In this document: positions 1-8,889 of the stretch, piece after piece | How the letters are laid out: every line of letters starts with the position of its first letter | Numbering within the stretch: position 1 is the stretch's first letter | Source of the DNA: CAXSEF01 sp050955025 | GTDB taxonomy: Bacteria > Pseudomonadota > Alphaproteobacteria > Acetobacterales > Acetobacteraceae | Assembly: GCA_050955025.1 (NCBI GenBank) | Contig: JBPBQX010000170.1 | Location: 1 to 14,137, forward strand | Length of the DNA stretch: 14,137 nt | Reading direction: 5' to 3' | The notes under the pieces: model-generated | The model's database searches: none | Seen by the model: only the letters and a program-made list of their open reading frames with translations | Told to the model about the DNA's origin: nothing | Translations under genes and position numbers: made by a program

Positions 1-1
1 C

Positions 2-1747
<1,746 letters not shown>

Positions 1748-1757
1748 GGCCGGAGGT

Positions 1758-1783
1758 CGCGACGACCCGCCTGGATCGTCGCG
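1758..1783. terminator. Candidate bidirectional terminator hairpin
   Basis: CGCGACGA (1758-1765) and TCGTCGCG (1776-1783) form an 8-bp perfect stem with a 10-nt loop. It lies in the 69-bp gap between the convergent kinase and ppx genes. No T-run follows on either strand, so it is only a candidate; its placement is the main support. Confidence 0.4.
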
Positions 1784-1816
1784 GGTGCAGCGCAGGACAG
1801 GCCCGCCCTTCCTGCC

Positions 1817-3286
1817 TCAGCCCGCCAGCTCCGTCGCCGCCGCCAGCCCCAGCGCCCCCGCCAGCGCGTCGAGCCTGCGCGTGACGCTCTCCCCCGCGAA
1901 CACCCCGCCGCCCGCCAGCGTCAGCACCAGCCGCCCCCCCTCGACCCTGAGCGCCGTGCGCGCCAGCAGGTCCGGCGTGCCCGCCGACAGCACGTACGCG
2001 AGCCGCAGCGCCGCCCCCAGCGCCTCCGCCGTCCGCGCGTCCACCCCGTCCAGCAGCCCCCGCGCCGTCGCCAGCAGCGCCTGCCCCGGCGGCGCCCCCG
2101 CCGTCATGTCGTAGCGCCCCGCCACCGCCAGCGCGAGGAACGCCCGCGCCCGGTGGTCCAGCGCCACCCCCGGCTGCTCCAGCACCCGCAGGAAGCTCTG
2201 CTGCGCGCGGTACTCCGGATGGTCGTGGCTGCCGATGTCGCTCAGCCAGCACGCGCAGCACCGCAGCCGGCGCCCGTCGCGCCCCTCGTGCGCGAACAGC
2301 GGCGCCGTCCACCCGAACAGCGCGCGCGGCAGCTCCCGGTCGCGCCCGAGCTGCTCGCCCAGCGCGCGCGACGCCGCCAGCATCGGGTCCTCCGCGCGCA
2401 CCGCCTCCGCGACGTGCTGCATGTACCACCCCTCGCGCAGCCCGTTCGCCGTGAACACGACGCGCTCGGCCGGCATCATCTGCAGCAGCCGGCGCAGCAC
2501 GAGCCCCGCGAACGGCAGGTCCTCCACGCGCCGCTTCGGCACCCCCGCCAGCCGCTCCAGCATCCTGCGCGGCCCGGACGCCATGTCCGCCAGCGCCACG
2601 GCCTCGTCGCGCCCGATCGTGTAGTGGTGCACGATCGCCAGCGGATACGCGGTCTGCGCCATGTGCGCCCGCGCCAGCGCCCGCCACGCGCCCCCCACCA
2701 GGTAGAGGTCGCGCCCCGCCAGCCAGTCCACGCCCGCGAGATCCGCGTCCACGATCGCCCTGGCCCGCCCGAGGTCGCCGCCCGCCCGGTCCGACAGCCG
2801 GATCACGCCCAGCGGCAGCGTCCGCGCCCGCGCCGCCCGCCCGCTCTCCAGACGCACCAGCTCCACCGACCCCCCGCCGATGTCGCCGAGCACGCCGTCC
2901 GCCTCGGGAATGCCGCACAGCACGCCGGCCGCCGAGAACGCCGCCTCCTGCTCGCCCGACAGGATGCGGATCGCGACGCCGGGCATGATCGCCTCCAGCG
3001 CGGCCACGAACGCCGGGCCGTTGCTGGCGTCGCGCACCGCGGCCGTCGCCAGCACCTCGAACGGCTCGGCGTGCATGGCGCGCGCCACCGCGTGGTAGCG
3101 CCGCATCACGTCGAGCGCCTGCGCCACCCCCGCCTCGTTCAGCCGCCCCGTGCCCTGCAGCCCGCGCCCGAGACGCAGCACCGCCTTCTCGTTGAAGATC
3201 GCCTGCGGGTTGCGGCCCCGCCCCTCGAACACCACGAGACGGACCGAGTTGGACCCGAGATCGACGACGGCGCAGCGAGGGGGCAT
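1817..3286 (-). CDS. ppx: Exopolyphosphatase, Ppx/GppA family
   Basis: Releases phosphate from the ends of polyphosphate chains; Ppx/GppA enzymes can also act on pppGpp. The ASKHA-fold N-terminus shows the first phosphate loop VDLGSNSVRLVVF at residues 8-20, ILSGEQEAAF containing the family's catalytic Glu region, and the second phosphate loop GDIGGGSVELV. The ANGLREGWY segment and an HD-like helical C-terminal half follow. The length of 489 residues is normal for the two-domain form. ATG at 3284-3286 is chosen because it places the phosphate loop close to the N-terminus; a TTG at 3322 would add 12 unsupported residues. There is no strong Shine-Dalgarno. It lies downstream of ppk1 on the same strand, as in many Proteobacteria, but a repeat-protein gene and a hairpin repeat intervene, so cotranscription with ppk1 is uncertain. 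Confidence 0.93.
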   Translation of the reverse strand: MPPRCAVVDLGSNSVRLVVFEGRGRNPQAIFNEKAVLRLGRGLQGTGRLNEAGVAQALDVMRRYHAVARAMHAEPFEVLATAAVRDASNGPAFVAALEAIMPGVAIRILSGEQEAAFSAAGVLCGIPEADGVLGDIGGGSVELVRLESGRAARARTLPLGVIRLSDRAGGDLGRARAIVDADLAGVDWLAGRDLYLVGGAWRALARAHMAQTAYPLAIVHHYTIGRDEAVALADMASGPRRMLERLAGVPKRRVEDLPFAGLVLRRLLQMMPAERVVFTANGLREGWYMQHVAEAVRAEDPMLAASRALGEQLGRDRELPRALFGWTAPLFAHEGRDGRRLRCCACWLSDIGSHDHPEYRAQQSFLRVLEQPGVALDHRARAFLALAVAGRYDMTAGAPPGQALLATARGLLDGVDARTAEALGAALRLAYVLSAGTPDLLARTALRVEGGRLVLTLAGGGVFAGESVTRRLDALAGALGLAAATELAG

Positions 3287-3352
3287 GGGGCATTCCGGCC
3301 GTTCCGCCGGACCCTGGCCCAACCGACCCCGCGCGACAAGCGGGGGAACGAA

Positions 3353-3400
3353 GGCAAGGCCGGGGCGCTGCCCTGGACCCGCCAGGGGGAGCCCCCCTGG
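3353..3400 (-). repeat. Paired-hairpin intergenic repeat, copy A
   Basis: Read on the minus strand: hairpin 1 CCAGGGGGGCTCCCCCTGG (3382-3400), spacer CGGGT (3377-3381), hairpin 2 (3360-3376), then CCTTGCC (3353-3359). Lengths (19, 5, 17) equal those of the plus-oriented copy between purM and purN, and most bases match. Hairpin 1 has GG/CC where the other copy has CG/CG, so base pairing is kept. It lies between the stop of the repeat-protein gene and the ppx start. The rest of the gap, 3401-3431, holds a weaker hairpin (AGGGC/GCCCCT). Confidence 0.75.
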
Positions 3401-3431
3401 ACCGGCTTTCGAGGGCGAGCCCCTGGCCTGC

Positions 3432-4820
3432 CTATCCCACCGCCAGCCGCACGTCGCCGGCCCCGACTCCGAACAGCGTCACGCTCGTCCCCGCCCCGAA
3501 CGTCAGCGTCACCCCGAACGCCCCGCTCGCCGCCCCCGCCACCGCCGCCGCCGCGTCCGCCGCCGTGTATCCCCCGCCCAGCACGATGCCGTCCCCCGCC
3601 TTGAAGCCGACGACCTCGGCCTGCACGCCGAGCCCCCGGGTCAGCGTGTAGGTGTCCGCACCCGCGCTGCCGAACGCCAGGACGCTGCCGCCGTTCAGCG
3701 CGACCTGCGTCGCCCCCGCGCCCTCGACCACCAGGGCGGCGTTGCCCGCGACCTCGAAGACGTCCGCGCTGCCCGGCCCGCCGAACGCCACGTCCGCGTC
3801 GCCCAGCGCGAAGACGCTGCCGCCCGCGCCGCCGACCATGGTGTCGCCGCCGCCCTTGCTGGCGGTGAACGCGCACCGGCCCGCGCCGCCGTACAGGACC
3901 GCCCCGCCGCCCTGGCCGCCGAACAGCGTGGTGTTGCCGCTGCCGGCGACAAGGACGCTGCCGCCGCCGCCGCCCGTCAGCACGTCGGTCCCGGACCCGC
4001 CGTACAGCACCGCCACCCCCGTGCCGCCGCCCGCGTCGTAGCGGCCCGCGCCGCCCACGAACACGAGGCTGCCGCTGCCGCCCTCGACGACGGCCGAGGC
4101 GCCGGAGGCATAGACCGTGGTCGCCACGCCGCCGACCGCGACGAGGTCGCCGGCGCCCACCAGGGTGACGACGCTGCTGGACCCGCCGGTGATCGTGGTG
4201 CTGCCGTCGTTGTTCGTGTCGGCGAGCGCCACGAGCTGCGTCCGGCCCGCGTCCACGCCGCTGGGCTGGCGCACGGCGAAGCTGCCGCCCTGCGCGCCGG
4301 CGATGGCGAGCACGTCCGTGCCCGCGCCCGGCGCGCCCACGCGCACGAAGCTGCCCTCGACGCTGAGCGTGACCCCCGGCCCGAACGGCAGGTTGCCGAG
4401 CACGACCGCGTCGGACGTCGCGAAGCCCACGATCTCGGCGCCGAGCGGCGTGTCGTCGCCGACCGAGATCGTGTTGTCCAGCCCCCCCAGCATGACGATG
4501 CCCGACACCGACCCGCCGCTCGCCAGAACCAGCAGGCCGCCGTGCAGCGTGACGCCCGACACCGTCCCCCCGGCCGAGACGGAGATCCGGCCGAACCCGT
4601 GGTCGGCCCCGGTCGCGACTCCAGCCAGCGTGCCGCCGGCCATCACCGCCACGGTCCCCAGGTCGGCGATCACCGTGCCCCCGGACGAGACCGTCTCGTT
4701 CCCCCCGGCATCGACCACCGTGGAGGACGTCGTGCCGCCCCCGGTCACGGTCTCGCGGTCGCCGAGCCCGAGGACGACGCCGCTGACGCTCTGTCCCGCG
4801 CCGACGGTCGTGCTGGTCAT
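3432..4820 (-). CDS. Glycine-rich strand-loop-strand / RTX-like repeat protein
   Basis: Probable secreted or surface repeat protein of 462 residues. Residues 1 to about 115 carry roughly 20-residue repeats around VxxGG and VSSGGT, like the autotransporter passenger strand-loop-strand repeats common in Acetobacteraceae. Residues from about 200 to 345 are Gly-rich. They contain one clear RTX-type nonapeptide unit (GGSGTDVLTGG) plus degenerate units such as LFGGQGGGAVLYGG. The C-terminus, with VVGFKAGDGIVLGGGYT and a hydrophobic end, resembles type I secretion substrates. No Sec signal peptide and no beta-barrel domain are present, so type I export is the better guess. ATG 4818-4820 is preferred: GGAGG lies 7 nt upstream, whereas the upstream ATG (4824-4826) is only 1 nt from it. 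The gene sits between ppk1 and ppx with hairpin repeats on both sides, suggesting insertion. Ligand and role are unknown. Confidence 0.8.
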   Translation of the reverse strand: MTSTTVGAGQSVSGVVLGLGDRETVTGGGTTSSTVVDAGGNETVSSGGTVIADLGTVAVMAGGTLAGVATGADHGFGRISVSAGGTVSGVTLHGGLLVLASGGSVSGIVMLGGLDNTISVGDDTPLGAEIVGFATSDAVVLGNLPFGPGVTLSVEGSFVRVGAPGAGTDVLAIAGAQGGSFAVRQPSGVDAGRTQLVALADTNNDGSTTITGGSSSVVTLVGAGDLVAVGGVATTVYASGASAVVEGGSGSLVFVGGAGRYDAGGGTGVAVLYGGSGTDVLTGGGGGSVLVAGSGNTTLFGGQGGGAVLYGGAGRCAFTASKGGGDTMVGGAGGSVFALGDADVAFGGPGSADVFEVAGNAALVVEGAGATQVALNGGSVLAFGSAGADTYTLTRGLGVQAEVVGFKAGDGIVLGGGYTAADAAAAVAGAASGAFGVTLTFGAGTSVTLFGVGAGDVRLAVG

Positions 4821-4937
4821 GTCCATCCCTCCGGTGTCGCGTCGCGCGCCGAGGCGGACGAGGCCAGGCCCCTCCCCCCGCCAACCCCTGCAATGGCCGG
4901 CCCCGCCCCCTGAACCCGCTTCCCTGGGGAATGCGTT

Positions 4938-4993
4938 CCAAGGGCGCAGCCTTTGGCGGAGTCCAGAGGCAGCGCCTCTGGCCTTCCCTGCCC
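4938..4993 (+). repeat. Paired-hairpin intergenic repeat, copy B
   Basis: Hairpin 1 CCAAGGGCGCAGCCTTTGG (4938-4956), spacer CGGAGT, hairpin 2 CCAGAGGCAGCGCCTCTGG (4963-4981, perfect 8-bp stem), then CCTTCCCTGCCC. The tail reaches to 1 nt from the ppk1 stop. The 42 bases 4920-4961 match the reverse complement of 9668-9709 at 39 positions. It could act as a 3'-end structure for ppk1. The rest of the ppk1/repeat-gene gap (about 4830-4919) is GC-rich with no further clear feature. Confidence 0.78.
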
Positions 4994-4994
4994 T

Positions 4995-7337
4995 TCAGTC
5001 CTGCGTGACCCGGTCCGCCCGCTTCGGCAGCGGCCTGGGCACGCTGACGACCGGCCCGTGCAGCGCCGAGCCCCGCCCCGACAGCGACGGGTTGGTCATG
5101 AAGTACTCGTGCGCCGACACCGGCTTGGCCCCCGCCTCCAGCCTGCGCCAGTCCCCCTCGCTCGACAGCTCCCACGACTGCAGCGTGTCCTTGAGGTTCG
5201 TGACCATCACCTGGTCGAGCACCTGCGCGTGCACCGTGGCGTTGTGGATCGGCACCAGCGTCTCGACGCGCCAGTCCATGTTGCGCGCCATCCAGTCCGC
5301 GGACGAGATGAACACCCGCGCCTGCCGGCTGGGCAGCCTGTGCCCGCCGCCGAACGCGCAGATGCGGCTGTGCTCCAGGAACCGCCCCACGATCGACTTC
5401 ACCCGTATGTTCTCGCTCAGCCCCGCCACGCCCGGCCGCAGGCAGCAGATGCCGCGCACCACCGCCATCACCGTGACCCCTGCCCGCGACGCCGCGTACA
5501 GCGCGTCGATCAGCTCCGGATCGACGAGGCTGTTGAGCTTGAGCCAGATCGTCCCCGGCCGCCCCGCGGCCACGTGCGCCACCTCCGCCTCGATCAGCGC
5601 CATCAGCGTGGGCCGCGTGGTAAGCGGGCTGAACGCCACCTGCTCCATGCGGTCCGGCCTGGCATACCCCGTCATGTAGTTGAACAGCCGCGCGGCGTCG
5701 CGCGTCAGCGCCGGGTCGCAGGTGAAGAAGCTCAGGTCCGTGTAGATGCGCGCCGTGATCGGATGGTAGTTCCCCGTCCCGAAATGCGCGTACGAGCGCA
5801 TGGCACCCCCCTCGCGCCGCACCACGAGGCTGAGCTTGGCGTGCGTCTTCAGCTCCGCGAACCCGTAGACCACCTGCACGCCGGCGGCCTCCAGCAGCCG
5901 CGCCAGCGTGATGTTCGCCTCCTCGTCGAAGCGCGCGCGCAGCTCCACCATCGCCGTCACCGACTTGCCCGACTCCGCCGCCTCGATCAGCGCCTTGACG
6001 ATCGGGCTGTCGCGCGACGTCCGGTACAGCGTCTGCTTGACCGCGACCACGGCGGGGTCCTGCGCCGCCTGCCGGAGGAACTGCACCACCACGTCGAAGC
6101 TCTCGAACGGATGGTGGACCACGAAGTCCTTCGCCCGGATCGCCGCGAAGCAGTCGCCCGCGAAGTCGCGCACCCGCTCGGGAAACCGCGGCGTGTACGG
6201 CCGGAACAGCAGGTCCGGCCGGTCGTCCACGATCATCTGCTTGAGGTCGGAGACCCCCAGCAGCCCCGCCTGCACCACGAGCGCGTCGCGCGCGACCCCC
6301 AGCTCGCCCGCCACCAGCTCCACCAGGTCGTCCGGCATCGCCGCGTCCACCGCGAGATGGATCACCACCCCCCGCCGCCTGCGCTTCAGCGCCGTCTCGT
6401 ACGACCGCACCAGGTCCTGCGCCTCGTCCTCGAACTCCACGTCCGTGTCGCGGATCAGCCGGAACAGGCCCCGCCCCGCGACGTGGAACCCCGGGAACAG
6501 CAGCCCCATCGACAGCGCGACCAGCTCCTCGAGCATCACGAAGCGGATCTGCGCCGCGTCCTCGCGCCCGCCGCCGCCGTCGCGCGCGCCCGCCTCGCGC
6601 GCCACGCCGTCGCGCGCCACCCCGTCGCGTATCGGCGCCTCGCGCGCCCCCGGCGGCACCGGCGGCGTCGGCAGCCGGATGAAGCGCCCGATCAGCGACG
6701 GCAGCGGGATCAGCCCGCGCATCGGCTGCCCGTCCTCGTCGCGCACCAGCTTGAGCGCCATCACCAGCCCGCCGTTCGGCACGAACGGGAACGGGTGCGC
6801 CGGGTCGATCGCCATGGGCGTGAGCACCGGGAACACCCGCTCCATGAACCAAGTGTCCAGCCACGCCCGGTCCTCGTCCGACAGCGCGCCCGGCTCGCAC
6901 ACCACGACGCCCGCCGACGCGAGCTGGTCGCGCAGCGCAACCCACCCCGCCCCCTGCGCGTCCAGCAGCCGCTTCGCCCGCTCGTTGACCACCGCGAGCT
7001 GCTGGCTCGGCGTGCGCCCGTCGGGCGAGACCGACACCACCCCCTCGCGCGCCATGCCGATCAGCCCGGCCACGCGCACCGAGAAGAACTCGTCCAGGTT
7101 CGACGCGCTGATCGAGAGGAACCGCAGCCGCTCCAGCAGCGGATGGCGCGCGTTCTCCGCCTCCTCGACCACCCGCCCGTTGAAGTCGAGCCACGACAGC
7201 TCGCGGTTGATGAACCGCCCCGGGTCGCCCGGCCCGATCGCCTCCCCGCCCCGGACCTCCGCCGCCGCCTCCGGCACGGCGCGCGCCCGGCGCGAACGGG
7301 GGGAGGATGCGGTCTCTGCAGCGATCATGTCGGTCAT
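4995..7337 (-). CDS. ppk1: Polyphosphate kinase 1
   Basis: Reversibly transfers the ATP gamma-phosphate onto polyphosphate, through a phospho-histidine intermediate. The 780-residue protein has the family N-terminus (FINRELSWLDFNGRV, near residue 42; SASNLDEFFSVRVAG). The catalytic block SYAHFGTGNYH has its first His at residue 518, matching His435 of E. coli PPK. The second His region is IVGRFLEHSR. It is longer than the roughly 690 residues of E. coli, partly from a basic N-terminal extension. The rest comes from an Arg/Gly/Asp-rich insert (about 6553-6665) with two 15-bp tandem units at 6601-6630 encoding DGVAR twice. ATG at 7335-7337 is used; another ATG lies three codons later. No Shine-Dalgarno precedes it, and a promoter-like sequence ends 7 nt upstream, so a leaderless mRNA is possible. 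Confidence 0.97.
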   Translation of the reverse strand: MTDMIAAETASSPRSRRARAVPEAAAEVRGGEAIGPGDPGRFINRELSWLDFNGRVVEEAENARHPLLERLRFLSISASNLDEFFSVRVAGLIGMAREGVVSVSPDGRTPSQQLAVVNERAKRLLDAQGAGWVALRDQLASAGVVVCEPGALSDEDRAWLDTWFMERVFPVLTPMAIDPAHPFPFVPNGGLVMALKLVRDEDGQPMRGLIPLPSLIGRFIRLPTPPVPPGAREAPIRDGVARDGVAREAGARDGGGGREDAAQIRFVMLEELVALSMGLLFPGFHVAGRGLFRLIRDTDVEFEDEAQDLVRSYETALKRRRRGVVIHLAVDAAMPDDLVELVAGELGVARDALVVQAGLLGVSDLKQMIVDDRPDLLFRPYTPRFPERVRDFAGDCFAAIRAKDFVVHHPFESFDVVVQFLRQAAQDPAVVAVKQTLYRTSRDSPIVKALIEAAESGKSVTAMVELRARFDEEANITLARLLEAAGVQVVYGFAELKTHAKLSLVVRREGGAMRSYAHFGTGNYHPITARIYTDLSFFTCDPALTRDAARLFNYMTGYARPDRMEQVAFSPLTTRPTLMALIEAEVAHVAAGRPGTIWLKLNSLVDPELIDALYAASRAGVTVMAVVRGICCLRPGVAGLSENIRVKSIVGRFLEHSRICAFGGGHRLPSRQARVFISSADWMARNMDWRVETLVPIHNATVHAQVLDQVMVTNLKDTLQSWELSSEGDWRRLEAGAKPVSAHEYFMTNPSLSGRGSALHGPVVSVPRPLPKRADRVTQD

Positions 7338-7343
7338 GGGCCG

Positions 7344-7372
7344 AATCTAGACCCGGGCCGCCCGCCTGTCAG
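7344..7372 (-). promoter_or_regulatory. Candidate ppk1 promoter (leaderless)
   Basis: On the minus strand CTGACA (7367-7372), a 17-nt spacer and TAGATT (7344-7349) match the sigma-70-type consensus at 5/6 and 4/6. The -10 ends 6 nt before the ppk1 ATG, so transcription would begin at or next to the start codon. That fits the absence of a ribosome binding site. Confidence 0.45.
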
Positions 7373-7459
7373 CGTCGCCGCGATGACACCGCACGCAACG
7401 GGCCGGACAGAACGGCACGGGCGCCGCCGAACCCCGCCGGAACCCACGCCGCGCCGCGC

Positions 7460-8098
7460 TCAGCCGGCGTTGACCGCGCGCTGGGCCGCGAACGCCCGCC
7501 CGTACGCCGGCCGCGCCTCGCCCCGCGCCACGTAGGCGGCGAGGTTCGCATGCTCGTCCAGCAGCCCCGACGGCCGCGCCCTGAGCAGCACCGAGACCAT
7601 CATCAGGTCCCCCGCGCTGAACCCGCCGTCCAGCCACTCCGCCCCGCCCAGGCGCCGCGACAGCGCCGCGAGCCGCCCGCGCACGCGGTCCATGACCAGC
7701 GGCAGGCGCGCCCCCGCCCACGGCCTGTCGCCCTCCACGATCCGCGCGGTCACGAGCTCCAGGATCGGCGGCTCCACCGTGTTCACCGCCGCGAACATCC
7801 AGGCGACCGCGCGCGCCCGCCCATCCGCGTCGCCGGGCAGCAGGCCCGCATGGCGCCCGGCGAGGTGCAGCACGATCGCCCCCGTCTCGAACAGGACGAG
7901 GCCGCCCTCCTCGTAGGTCGGGATCTGCCCGAACGGATGCAGCGCCAGGTGCGCCGGCTCCTTCATCGCCGCGAACGAGACCAGGCGAACCTCGTACGGC
8001 TGCCCCGCCTCCTCCAGCGCCCAGCGAACCCGCGTGTCGCGCGCCAGCCCGAGCCCCCCGTCCGGCGAGCGCTCGAAGGCCGTGATGGTGACGGTCAT
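7460..8098 (-). CDS. Glutathione S-transferase family protein
   Basis: A 212-residue soluble protein with the two-domain GST fold. The N-terminal thioredoxin-like half includes HPFGQIPTYEEGG, with the cis-proline of the fold in QIP, and FETGAIVLHLA, the Glu-Thr pair normally contacting the gamma-glutamyl part of glutathione. The helical C-terminal half includes WLDGGFSAGDLMM, the usual N-capping/hydrophobic staple region with an Asp. Length is typical. ATG 8096-8098 follows a GGAGG with a 7-nt spacer. The substrate cannot be told from sequence; detoxification or peroxide handling is only a guess. It precedes ppk1 by 122 bp and follows a reductase-like gene, both on the same strand. These two genes separate hdaA from ppk1. 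Confidence 0.9.
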   Translation of the reverse strand: MTVTITAFERSPDGGLGLARDTRVRWALEEAGQPYEVRLVSFAAMKEPAHLALHPFGQIPTYEEGGLVLFETGAIVLHLAGRHAGLLPGDADGRARAVAWMFAAVNTVEPPILELVTARIVEGDRPWAGARLPLVMDRVRGRLAALSRRLGGAEWLDGGFSAGDLMMVSVLLRARPSGLLDEHANLAAYVARGEARPAYGRAFAAQRAVNAG

Positions 8099-8119
8099 GC
8101 CCCACCCTCCCCGGCGAGG

Positions 8120-8150
8120 ATCATCCCCCGCGCGCCCGCCCTCCTGTCAA
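8120..8150 (-). promoter_or_regulatory. Candidate promoter upstream of the GST gene
   Basis: On the minus strand a perfect TTGACA (8145-8150) is followed, after 19 nt, by GATGAT (8120-8125); a 17-nt spacing would give GGGATG instead. The -35 is embedded in TGACAGGAGGGCGG, which matches the corresponding block before ppk1 at 13 of 14 positions. The -10 is weak. Confidence 0.4.
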
Positions 8151-8202
8151 GCCGAACCCGCCGCAACGCCGGACACCCCCGCCCGGACCAGCCCGCCGCC
8201 GT

Positions 8203-8823
8203 TCAGGCCGGCCGGTAGACCTGCGCCACCGAGCCGCGCGGGAACGCCCTGGAGCCCACCAGCGCGAGCCGCCTCGGCGCGGCAAGCTCGCTGAAGATCG
8301 GCAGCCCCCTGCCCAGCGCGACCGGGTGCACCAGCAGGACGAGCCGGTCCACCAGCCCCCCGGCGAGCAGGCTGCGCGCGAACCCGGCCCCGCCGTGCGC
8401 GCGGATCGGCCCGCCCGCCTGCGCCTTCAGCCGCGCGACCTCGGCCGCCAGCCCCCCGCCGCACACCTGCGCCTCGCCCCAGCTCTCCCAGCCCGGCTGC
8501 AGCGGCCCCGCCGCCCCGTCGCCCGCACCACCCCCGCCCGACCCCGCCGCAGCCCCGCCCGAAGCCGCCCGCGCCCCCCGGGTGAAGACCGCCTTGGGGA
8601 CCAGGTTCATCGGCGGCGCGAACACCAGCGTGGAGGTCGGCCAGAACGCGGCCATGACGTCGAACGTCCGCCCGCCCATGACGTGCAGGCCGGTGTCGCC
8701 CAGCATCTCCAGCTTCCAGGCGATCGCCTCCGGGTCGCCGTCGAACACCCACTCGACCTGGCCTTCCGGGCCGCTGACGAAACCGTCGAGCGACATGGAC
8801 ATCCCCAGGACCAGCTCCCTCAT
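8203..8823 (-). CDS. Dihydrofolate reductase-like protein, RibD C-terminal family
   Basis: A 206-residue stand-alone RibD-C/DHFR-fold protein, likely an NADPH-dependent reductase; the substrate is unknown and it need not act on folate or riboflavin. Visible family features are the first strand ELVLGMSMSLDGFVSG at residues 3-18, the cofactor-side segment HVMGGRTFDVM, and the C-terminal block AHGGAGFARSLLAGGLVDR followed by HPVALGRGLPIF. A Gly/Ala-rich stretch (about residues 98-121) interrupts the domain between two core elements and looks like an expanded loop. ATG 8821-8823 is chosen because GGAGG lies 5 nt upstream and the first strand begins at once; an upstream in-frame start would add 19 low-complexity residues. 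It lies 66 bp after hdaA and 104 bp before the GST gene. Confidence 0.88.
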   Translation of the reverse strand: MRELVLGMSMSLDGFVSGPEGQVEWVFDGDPEAIAWKLEMLGDTGLHVMGGRTFDVMAAFWPTSTLVFAPPMNLVPKAVFTRGARAASGGAAAGSGGGGAGDGAAGPLQPGWESWGEAQVCGGGLAAEVARLKAQAGGPIRAHGGAGFARSLLAGGLVDRLVLLVHPVALGRGLPIFSELAAPRRLALVGSRAFPRGSVAQVYRPA

Positions 8824-8889
8824 CGCCCCCTCCGCGCCGTGACCGCCGCCCGCGGACCCGCCGCCCCGGCGCCGCACCACGGGGCCACG

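Noticed and set aside
4821..4826. ATG at 4824-4826 as the start of the repeat-protein gene
   Set aside because: The only GGAGG lies 1 nt from this ATG but 7 nt from the ATG two codons later, which is the better spacing.
3139..7194. Very long minus-strand reading frame (1351 codons) crossing ppk1, the repeat gene and ppx
   Set aside because: It is in a different frame from all three well-supported genes, is composed of Arg/Gly/Ala-rich shadow sequence, and results from the low stop-codon frequency at high GC.
7358..7372. CTGTCA on the plus strand before ppk1 considered as a PhoB (Pho box) half site
   Set aside because: A Pho box needs direct repeats of CTGTCAT about 11 bp apart; only one unit is seen and it coincides with the -35 of the candidate promoter.
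4953..7535. 860-codon plus-strand frame opposite ppk1
   Set aside because: It is antisense to a gene with clear catalytic motifs, and its His/Arg/Pro-rich translation is typical of a complementary-strand shadow.
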